From positions 62,001 to 126,000 of the forward strand of contig OZ245813.1 in assembly GCA_965228445.1 (NCBI GenBank): a DNA stretch of 64,000 bases. Direction: 5' to 3'. Within the stretch, counting starts at the first letter, position 1, and each line of letters begins with the position of its first letter. This DNA is from Thalassobaculum sp965228445. Lineage in GTDB: Bacteria > Pseudomonadota > Alphaproteobacteria > Thalassobaculales > Thalassobaculaceae. The notes beneath the pieces were generated by a model. That model was not told the DNA's origin and ran no database searches. It saw nothing but the letters and a program-made list of their open reading frames with translations. Both the position numbers and the translations under genes were made by a program. Of this stretch, positions 57,909 through 64,000 are shown piece after piece.

Positions 57909-59507
57909 TTACTGGAAGTGGACCCAGCGCATCTCCTGACCGTTGCCGATCGGGCAGAAGCGGAAGCCGGTGGCCTTCTTGTTGATCGGGCCGAACCACT
58001 TGGTGTTGTAGATGAACACGCCGGCGGCATCGTTCGCGACGATGGTCGCGGCCTTGGCGTAGTTCGCCTCGCGGACGGCGCGGTCGGTGGTGGTCTGCGC
58101 CTCGTGCAGAAGCGCGTCGACCTCCGGGTTCTGGTACCAGCTGTTGTTGCGGGTGCCGATCTTGGCGCCGTCGTACATCTCGCCCACCCAGTTGTTCGGG
58201 TCGGCGTAGTAGGTGCTCTTCCACAGGAACAGCATGTCGTACATCTGCTGCTCGTCGCGCATCTTGCCCGACACCACCGGCCAGGGCTCCGACACGATCT
58301 CGCTCTCGATGCCGGCCTTGGCCAGGCCGTTCTGCATCAGGGCGGCGGCCTGCTCGGTCTGCCCGTAGCCGGCCAGGGCGCCGATGGTGATCTTGCGCAG
58401 CGGCTCCTTCACCTTGGCGAGATATTCCTTCGCCTTGTCGATGTCGTAGCTGTAGCCCTCGAGATCGGCCGGCGCTCCCCAGATGTTGTTGGGAAGTGGG
58501 CCCGGATTGCGGGCGACGGATCCGCTCAGGATGTCGTTGATGAAGCCGTCATAGTCGAAGGAATGGGCCAGTGCCTTGCGGAAGTTGATGTCGTTCATCG
58601 GCGGCCGGCCGTTATGGATGGCGCCGTAGAAGATCCGCATCGACTCCGCTTCCATGACGTCGATGTTCTCGGCGTTCTTCAGGCGGATGATCTGATCCTG
58701 CGGCATGTAGCCGTCGGAGCCGTGGAAGTCGCCCTTCATCAGGCCGAGCACGCGGCTGTTGATCTCGACCACGGTACGGAACTCGATGGCGTCGAGATAC
58801 TTCTCGCCCCAGCCCATGAAATGATCGGGGAAGCGTTCGGCCTGGAAGCCCTTGGCCGGATCGAACCGCTTCAGCTCGAACGAGCCGGAGCCGGCGTCGT
58901 TGGTCGACAGCCAGGCGGAGCCCCAGTCGCCGTCCTTCTCGTTCTCCTTCACCAGGTCCGCGTTGACCACATGGATCTCCGGCACGGTGGCCATGAAGAT
59001 CGCCGACGGGGCGTTCAGGTTGAACTCGACGGTGTACTTGTCGACCGCCTTGGTCGAGCCCGGTGCGATGCTGTCCTGGAACAGGGCCGACGCGCCCTTC
59101 TTCAGGGCCAGGATCCGCTCCATCGAATAGACGACGTCGGAGGCTTCGATCTCGCTGCCGTCGTGGAACTTCGAGCCTTCGCGCAGCTTGAAGGTGTATT
59201 TCAGGCCGTCCTCGGAGACGTCGTAGCTCTCGGCCAGCCATAGGTTCAGCACCGGCGGATTGTCCTCCCAGCGCATCAGGCCGTCATAGAGGTTGATGCG
59301 GTAGGCGACGCGGCCGACATCGAAGACCGCATGGGGGTCCATGGTGTCGTAGGCGCTGGAATTGGCGAAGATGAAGGTGTTCTTCGCCTCGGCGATGCTG
59401 GGCAGGGACGCCGACGCCGTAGCGAGGGCGAGGCCGGTCAGGCCGATGGTCGCCGCCCGGCGCAGCCTGCGCAGGACGGCCGCCGGGCCGTAACTCATAT
59501 GGGACAT
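57909..59507 (-). CDS. Peptide/opine-type ABC transporter substrate-binding protein (second importer)
   Basis: A 532-residue periplasmic binding protein of family 5. It has a signal peptide (about 1-41, ending AEA|KN), LAESYDVSEDGLKYTFKLREGSKFHDG and RKALAHSFDYDGFINDILSG. The ATG at 59507 lies eight bases after AGGAGG; an earlier GTG overlaps that ribosome-binding site and is less likely. The gene heads the importer block. Its ligand is unknown; the neighbouring SDRs and the second HyuA point to a cyclic amide or derivative (inference). Confidence 0.87.
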   Translation of the reverse strand: MSHMSYGPAAVLRRLRRAATIGLTGLALATASASLPSIAEAKNTFIFANSSAYDTMDPHAVFDVGRVAYRINLYDGLMRWEDNPPVLNLWLAESYDVSEDGLKYTFKLREGSKFHDGSEIEASDVVYSMERILALKKGASALFQDSIAPGSTKAVDKYTVEFNLNAPSAIFMATVPEIHVVNADLVKENEKDGDWGSAWLSTNDAGSGSFELKRFDPAKGFQAERFPDHFMGWGEKYLDAIEFRTVVEINSRVLGLMKGDFHGSDGYMPQDQIIRLKNAENIDVMEAESMRIFYGAIHNGRPPMNDINFRKALAHSFDYDGFINDILSGSVARNPGPLPNNIWGAPADLEGYSYDIDKAKEYLAKVKEPLRKITIGALAGYGQTEQAAALMQNGLAKAGIESEIVSEPWPVVSGKMRDEQQMYDMLFLWKSTYYADPNNWVGEMYDGAKIGTRNNSWYQNPEVDALLHEAQTTTDRAVREANYAKAATIVANDAAGVFIYNTKWFGPINKKATGFRFCPIGNGQEMRWVHFQ

Positions 59508-59711
59508 GTCAATCACCTCCTCTGTTCAAGGGAGCGTCCCCTTGCCCGGAGTGCCGGGTCGGCGACGCGGTCGTCCGGCGCCTTTTGGCGGGCGCCTTGG
59601 CGGGATGCGGTGACAGATGTTTCCAGGGAGTCTGGCGCCGGATTCCCGTCCCGCGCAACACCGCGACCGCTGTGAGCGGGCCGGCCGCGCGGGGCGGGAG
59701 AAATCGGGAGC

Positions 59712-60476
59712 TCAGAGCTTCCATTGGAAACCGTCGATGATGAAATCCTGGCCGGTGATGAACATCGGCTCGGCGGTCGCCAGGAACTTCACCACCTGGG
59801 CGACGTCCTGGGGCGTGCCGCAGCGGTTCAGCACGATGCCGGTGATCAGTTCCTCCTCGCGGGCGCGGATGACGGCGTTCGGCGTCTCGGTCTTGATCAG
59901 GCCGGGACACAGCGCGTTGACGGTGATCTGCGGCCCCAGTTCCTTCGCCAGCGAGCGGGTGAGGCCGAGGATCCCGGCCTTTGCGGCGGCGTAGGAGAAC
60001 TTGCTGACGGCGCTGGTCACGCCGCCGGAATGGGCGTTGATCGACGACATGTTGATGATGCGGCCGGCCCCCTGGGCCTGCATGGTCGGGACCACTGCGC
60101 GGCACCAGTTGAAGCAGCTCTTCAGGTTGATATCGATCGTGCGGTCGAACTCCTCCTCGGAGATCTCCAGCAGCCCTTTCGGGTTCGCTTTGCCGGCATT
60201 GTTGAACAGGACGTCGATGCGCCCCCACTGGCCGGCGATGTCGGCGCCGATCTCTTGTGCACGTGCGAAATCGGCCACGTCCGCCTGGAACGTAAGGCAG
60301 CGGCGGCCGAGCGCCTCGATTTCACTTTTAGTGCGAAGCAGTTCCGCGTCGAGCAGGTCGACCAGCGCAATGTCCAGGCCGCAGGCGGCCAGTTCCAGAG
60401 CACAGCCCCGGCCAATGCCTTTCGCGCCTCCGGTGACGATCGCCACCCGTGGTTGTGAGTCGTTCACGACTTTCAT
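59712..60476 (-). CDS. Short-chain dehydrogenase/reductase (SDR)
   Basis: A 254-residue SDR with TGGAKGIGRG, NNAGKANP, Ser in IINMSSINAHSG, YAAAK as the catalytic Tyr-Lys pair, and TGQDFIIDGFQW at the end. The DLLDAELL region after strand two favours NAD. It is divergent from an IclR regulator and 204 bases upstream of the second importer on the same strand, so it may begin that operon. Confidence 0.87.
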   Translation of the reverse strand: MKVVNDSQPRVAIVTGGAKGIGRGCALELAACGLDIALVDLLDAELLRTKSEIEALGRRCLTFQADVADFARAQEIGADIAGQWGRIDVLFNNAGKANPKGLLEISEEEFDRTIDINLKSCFNWCRAVVPTMQAQGAGRIINMSSINAHSGGVTSAVSKFSYAAAKAGILGLTRSLAKELGPQITVNALCPGLIKTETPNAVIRAREEELITGIVLNRCGTPQDVAQVVKFLATAEPMFITGQDFIIDGFQWKL

Positions 60477-60513
60477 GTCCCCCGGTTTCCCTGGCTTTGC
60501 GCCTTTTGTTGAA

Positions 60514-60543
60514 TGTTGACGGCGCTCGCATGGCGGGTCAACA
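60514..60543. promoter_or_regulatory. TGTTGAC...GTCAACA inverted repeat between SDR and IclR genes
   Basis: TGTTGAC (60514-60520) and GTCAACA (60537-60543) are perfect inverted copies centred in the 100-base divergent gap. The left arm contains a TTGACG that could be a -35 box for the IclR gene, with AACAAT (60540-60545) at 18 bases as a weak -10. It is the likely operator of the adjacent IclR protein. Confidence 0.45.
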
Positions 60544-60576
60544 ATTCATTCACACATCTGAAGCGTGTTCACGTAT

Positions 60577-61377
60577 ATGAATACTGCCGTAAAATCTGCG
60601 GAGCGGGTGCTCGACATCCTCGAGGTCTTCGCCATGTTCCGGGCGCCGCTTGCGCTGCGGGACATCGCCGGCCAACTCGGCATTCCGAAAAGCAGTGCGC
60701 TCATGCTGCTGCGCACACTGGAGGGGCGCGGCTACTTGGTGCGCGAGGGCGATCGCTATGTGCTGGACCCGGTCTGGCAGAGCGACGAGGAAGGCGGCGG
60801 CTGTTTCATCGGCGGGCACACCATGCGCCTGATCCGCATCGCCGAGCCGGTGATGCGCGACCTGGTCGACCGGCTGGAGGAGACCGTCGTGCTCGGCGTG
60901 CCGACCCTGGACGGCGACGTGCGGGTGGTGGCCAACCGGCTGTCGCCGCTGACCGTGCGCTACGACCAGAGCCGGATCTCGATCATCCCGGCCTATTGCA
61001 CCGCTCTCGGCCAGGCCATGCTGGCGTTCCAGAACCAGGAAACCATCGACGCCTACATCGCCCGCTGCCCGTTCGAGCCGCTGACCGACCGCACGATCAC
61101 CGATCCGCAGGTGTTCCGCTCCCGGCTGGCGGAGAACCGGCAACGCGGCTGGGCCCTCAACCAGGAGGAGCGGTTTCTGGGCGCCGTGGGGCTCGCCGCC
61201 CCGATCCTGGGGCAGGGCGGCACGGTGCTCGGTGCCCTGAACATCGGCACGGTGCCGGTCCGCTTCCGCCGCCGGCGAACGGCGCTGCTGGCCGCCCTGC
61301 AGCGGGCGGTCGCCACGGTGGCGGAACAGCTCGATACCCGACTGCCGCAGCGCCCGGGCGCTGCGGTCCACCAATAG
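60577..61377 (+). CDS. IclR-family transcriptional regulator
   Basis: A 266-residue regulator with an N-terminal winged helix (SAERVLDILEVFAMFRAPLALRDIAGQLGIPKSSALMLLRTLEGRGYL) and an IclR effector domain (YCTALGQAMLAFQNQETIDAYI; LGAVGLAAPILGQGGTVLGALNIG). I choose the ATG at 60577; a GTG at 60565 falls within a CGTG/CACG palindrome and neither has a clear ribosome-binding site. It sits between the SDR/importer block and a second hyuAB, probably controlling both. Confidence 0.87.
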   Translation: MNTAVKSAERVLDILEVFAMFRAPLALRDIAGQLGIPKSSALMLLRTLEGRGYLVREGDRYVLDPVWQSDEEGGGCFIGGHTMRLIRIAEPVMRDLVDRLEETVVLGVPTLDGDVRVVANRLSPLTVRYDQSRISIIPAYCTALGQAMLAFQNQETIDAYIARCPFEPLTDRTITDPQVFRSRLAENRQRGWALNQEERFLGAVGLAAPILGQGGTVLGALNIGTVPVRFRRRRTALLAALQRAVATVAEQLDTRLPQRPGAAVHQ

Positions 61378-61396
61378 GTCTGAAGAGGAAGACGGC

Positions 61397-63439
61397 ATGG
61401 GCTATCGCGTCGGCGTCGATATCGGCGGAACATTCACCGACTTCTGCGCCTTCGACGAGGAAAGCGGCGCGCTGCACACCCTGAAGGTCTTCTCCACCCC
61501 GCAGAACCCGGGCCAGGAGGTGATCGCCGGCATCACCGGTCTGGGCGAGCGCTACGGGGTGACGCCGCAGGAGGTCACTTATTTCACCCACGGCACGACC
61601 GTCGGCGTGAACACGGTGATCCAGCGCCGGGGCATCACGCTCTGCCTGTTCACCACCCGTGGCTTCGAGGATGTGCTGGAGGTGGCGCGGCTGAAGATGC
61701 CGGACCCTTACGATCTGTTCTCCGGCCGGCCGGAGCCGCTGGTCACCCGCGACCGGGTGTTCTCCATCGACGAACGGATGCTGTTCGACGGCTCGGTCGA
61801 CACGCCGCTGGACGAGGCCAGCGTGGACGCCGCCATCGAAGGCGTGCGGGCGGTCGGCGGCGAGGGTGTCGTCGTTGCGCTGCTGCACGCCTACCGCAAC
61901 CCGGCCCACGAGCAGCGGGTGGCGGAGATCCTGCGCGAGAAGGCGCCGGATCTGACCGTCACCTGCGCCAGCCAGGTCTGGCCGGTGATCCGCGAGTACG
62001 AGCGCACGGTGACCGCCGTGGTCGCCGGCTATGTCCAGGGCCGGGTCGCCCATTACCTGGACTCGCTGCAGAAGGCACTGGCCTCCGCCGGCGTGCCGGC
62101 CGAGCCGATGATCACCAAGTCGAACGGCGGGGTGATGACGGCAGAGATCGGCAAGCAGGAATGCGCCCAGATGCTCCTTTCGGGCACCGCGTCGGGCGTG
62201 ATCGGCGCGGCCAGTGTTGCCGCCGAGACCGGGGCGAAGGCGGCCATGAGCCTGGATATCGGCGGCACCAGCGCCGATGTGGCGATCATCCGCGACGGCA
62301 CCCCGCAATACGGCATCGGCGAGGTGATCGGCGAGTTCCCGATCTATATTCCCACCGTCTCCGTCACCTCCATCGGCGAGGGCGGCGGCTCGATCGCCTG
62401 GGTCGATCCGCATGGGGTGCTGAAGGTCGGCCCGGAGAGTGCCGGCTCCACGCCGGGTCCGGCCTGCTACGACCGCGGCGGCGACCGGCCGGCGATCACC
62501 GACGCCTTCGTGGTGTGCGGCTTCCTCGGCCAGGCGGCGCTTGGCTACAGCGCCGTCTCGATGCGCACCGACCTGTCGGAGAAGGCCATGGCCACGGTCG
62601 CCGAGAAGATCGGCAAGGGGCTGCAGGAGACGGCGGAGTCGGTGATCCGGGTCGCCACCTCCGGTATGTATCTGGAGGTCTCCAAGCTGGTCTCGCGCCA
62701 CGGCATCGATCCGCGCGAGCTGTCGCTGATCGCCTTCGGCGGGGCCGGGCCGATGATGGCCTGTTTCCTGGCCCGGGAACTGGGCATGCGCGAGGTGGTG
62801 GTGCCGCGGGTGCCGGGCGTGCTCAGCGCCTTCGGCGGCCTGATCGCCGACATCAAGAACGACTTCATCCGCACGGTGTATCTCGACCTTGGGGCCGGTT
62901 CGCTGGAGCAGATGCGCGCCGTCTATGCCGAGCTGCGCGAGGCCGCCATGGCCTGGATCCGCGACGAGCACGGCTATGACGGGCCGGTGACGCTGCTGCA
63001 CTCCGCCGACATGCGCTACCGCGGCCAGTCCTACGAGATCGAAACGCCGCTGGACGCCGACTGGATCGATGGCGGCGACCTGGACGCCATGGCCGGCGCG
63101 TTCCATGCGGGGCACGAGCAGATCTACGAGCATTCCGACGCCGACGCGCCGGTGCAGATCATCAACCTGCGTCTGGTGGTGGTCGGGGTGCCGCCGAAGC
63201 CGACTTTCGCACCGATCGAAAGCTCGGACGCGTCGCCGGTCTCGACCGCCTCGGTGCCGGTCTATTACGACGGCGCCACCCACAGCGCCGACGTCTATGC
63301 CCGCGGTGACCTGAAGGCCGGTCAGACCTTCAAGGGCCCGGCCATCGTCACCCAGGACGACACCACCACCTGCGTGCTCGGCGGCTTCACCGCCACGGTG
63401 GATCCGAGCGGCAACCTGATCCTGAGCCGGGAGGGCTGA
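61397..63439 (+). CDS. hyuA: Hydantoinase/oxoprolinase family protein, subunit A (second copy)
   Basis: A 680-residue subunit A with VGVDIGGTFTDFCAFDEE at the N-terminus, FTHGTTVGVNTVIQRRG, a second phosphate motif MSLDIGGTSADVAII, GEGGGSIAWVD and SAGSTPGPACYDRGG. It is clearly the same family as the gene at 28588-30624 but divergent in sequence, so a different cyclic amide substrate is likely. It follows the IclR gene by 19 bases and is followed after three bases by subunit B. Confidence 0.9.
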   Translation: MGYRVGVDIGGTFTDFCAFDEESGALHTLKVFSTPQNPGQEVIAGITGLGERYGVTPQEVTYFTHGTTVGVNTVIQRRGITLCLFTTRGFEDVLEVARLKMPDPYDLFSGRPEPLVTRDRVFSIDERMLFDGSVDTPLDEASVDAAIEGVRAVGGEGVVVALLHAYRNPAHEQRVAEILREKAPDLTVTCASQVWPVIREYERTVTAVVAGYVQGRVAHYLDSLQKALASAGVPAEPMITKSNGGVMTAEIGKQECAQMLLSGTASGVIGAASVAAETGAKAAMSLDIGGTSADVAIIRDGTPQYGIGEVIGEFPIYIPTVSVTSIGEGGGSIAWVDPHGVLKVGPESAGSTPGPACYDRGGDRPAITDAFVVCGFLGQAALGYSAVSMRTDLSEKAMATVAEKIGKGLQETAESVIRVATSGMYLEVSKLVSRHGIDPRELSLIAFGGAGPMMACFLARELGMREVVVPRVPGVLSAFGGLIADIKNDFIRTVYLDLGAGSLEQMRAVYAELREAAMAWIRDEHGYDGPVTLLHSADMRYRGQSYEIETPLDADWIDGGDLDAMAGAFHAGHEQIYEHSDADAPVQIINLRLVVVGVPPKPTFAPIESSDASPVSTASVPVYYDGATHSADVYARGDLKAGQTFKGPAIVTQDDTTTCVLGGFTATVDPSGNLILSREG

Positions 63440-63442
63440 GCC

Positions 63443-64000
63443 ATGGCGATCGACAAGGTCACGCTGGAAATCCTGAAGAACCACTGCCGGGCCGCCGCCG
63501 AGAGCATGGCCTTCACGCTCTACCGCACGGCGCACTCGACCTTCGTGAAGGAGACCGAGGACTTCACCACCGGCCTGACCACGCCGGAGGGAGAGACCTT
63601 CGCCACCCCGGTCGAACTGGGCGCGACGTGGTTCGTCGGCCTGAACTACGGCACCGTCATCCGGATGATCGACCACTACGATGAGGGCGACATCTGCATG
63701 ACGAACGACCCGTATAGCGGTCACGTCTGTACCCACTCGCCGGACATGCACATTTGGAAGCCGGTGTTCCACAAGGGCGAGATCGTCTGCTTCGTGGTCG
63801 GCCATATCCACAACACCGATGTCGGCGGTGCCGTGCCGGCCAGCATCTCGCGCACCCTGTCCGAGGTGCATCAGGAAGGCATCCGCATCCCGCCGGCCAA
63901 GGTGGTGAAGAAGGGCGCCTTCAACCACGAGCTCATCGACGTGATGCTCGCCAATGTCCGCATGCCGGAGCAGAACTGGGGCGACCTGAAGGCCCAGATC
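63443..64000 (+). CDS. hyuB: Hydantoinase/oxoprolinase family protein, subunit B (second copy, cut by window end)
   Basis: The first 186 codons are visible and open. They begin MAIDKVTLEILKNHCRAAAESMAFTLYRTAHSTFVKETEDFTTG and contain the metal/active-site region NDPYSGHVCTHSPDMHIWKPVFHKGE and GHIHNTDVGGAVPASISRT, typical of HyuB. It pairs with the preceding subunit A. Confidence 0.88.
   Translation, partial: MAIDKVTLEILKNHCRAAAESMAFTLYRTAHSTFVKETEDFTTGLTTPEGETFATPVELGATWFVGLNYGTVIRMIDHYDEGDICMTNDPYSGHVCTHSPDMHIWKPVFHKGEIVCFVVGHIHNTDVGGAVPASISRTLSEVHQEGIRIPPAKVVKKGAFNHELIDVMLANVRMPEQNWGDLKAQI

Noticed and set aside
56601..59243. An 880-codon frame antisense to permease and binding-protein genes
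   Set aside because: It crosses three real genes and has shadow composition with no recognisable domain.
61157..63928. A 923-codon open frame antisense to the second hyuA/hyuB
   Set aside because: High-GC antisense shadow: the protein is His/Asp/Gly-rich with no family pattern, while the opposite strand encodes a complete HyuA.
1..64000. Mobile elements, prophage or CRISPR array
   Set aside because: No transposase, integrase, phage structural gene, direct-repeat array or target-site duplication was seen; base composition looks even throughout.

Overview
The window is high-GC, densely coded DNA with short intergenic gaps and many ATGA/GTGA stop-start overlaps. Three exact GGAAC-N16-CGTT promoters, the signature of the alphaproteobacterial general-stress sigma factor EcfG, place it in an alphaproteobacterium; the mix of genes would suit a free-living Rhodospirillales-type heterotroph, but that is a guess. 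I see no rRNA, tRNA, CRISPR array, insertion sequence, phage gene or plasmid origin.

Layout. 0-8 kb: a partial acetyltransferase, a small ORF, aguB and purC, then a leftward aminophosphonate-type block (phnX, two FAD amine oxidoreductases, a GNAT, a GntR regulator, a HAD hydrolase). 8-16 kb: sdaA and an envelope/stress block (DUF3185 membrane protein, OmpA-like protein, two lipoproteins, a ChvI/ChvG-like two-component pair, an ECF sigma factor, a PRC-barrel protein). 16-22.5 kb: a fused double ABC exporter behind a Fur-box-like repeat, LysR and XRE/cupin regulators, an Asp/Glu racemase-like enzyme and a PAS_5 protein. 22.7-32.2 kb: a complete LivGFJHM importer, an IclR regulator and the two subunits of an ATP-dependent hydantoinase (HyuAB). 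32.2-35.5 kb: a P-type cation ATPase and a stress-promoter-driven hemerythrin.

35.6-64 kb: an island of C-N hydrolases. It has two AtzG/AtzE-like amidase pairs, a cysteine hydrolase, an asparaginase-fold enzyme lacking the substrate-binding aspartate, an N-carbamoyl-D-amino-acid hydrolase, a polysaccharide-deacetylase-fold (imidase/allantoinase type) enzyme, an amidohydrolase, two SDRs and a second HyuAB. Alongside are two complete peptide/opine-type ABC importers, two DMT-family transporters and GntR and IclR regulators.

Working together: the second half reads as an uptake-and-hydrolysis system for small amide, ureide or cyclic imide compounds. Two repeated operator-like motifs tie it together. 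TTGGATACAAT recurs in front of both amidase pairs, the first peptide-type importer and (one mismatch) a DMT transporter divergent from a GntR gene. TTCCG-N5-CGGAA recurs in front of liv/iclR, hyuAB and the first amidase/importer region. These motifs, the unusual asparaginase and the paired AtzEG-like genes are the strongest leads for something undescribed.
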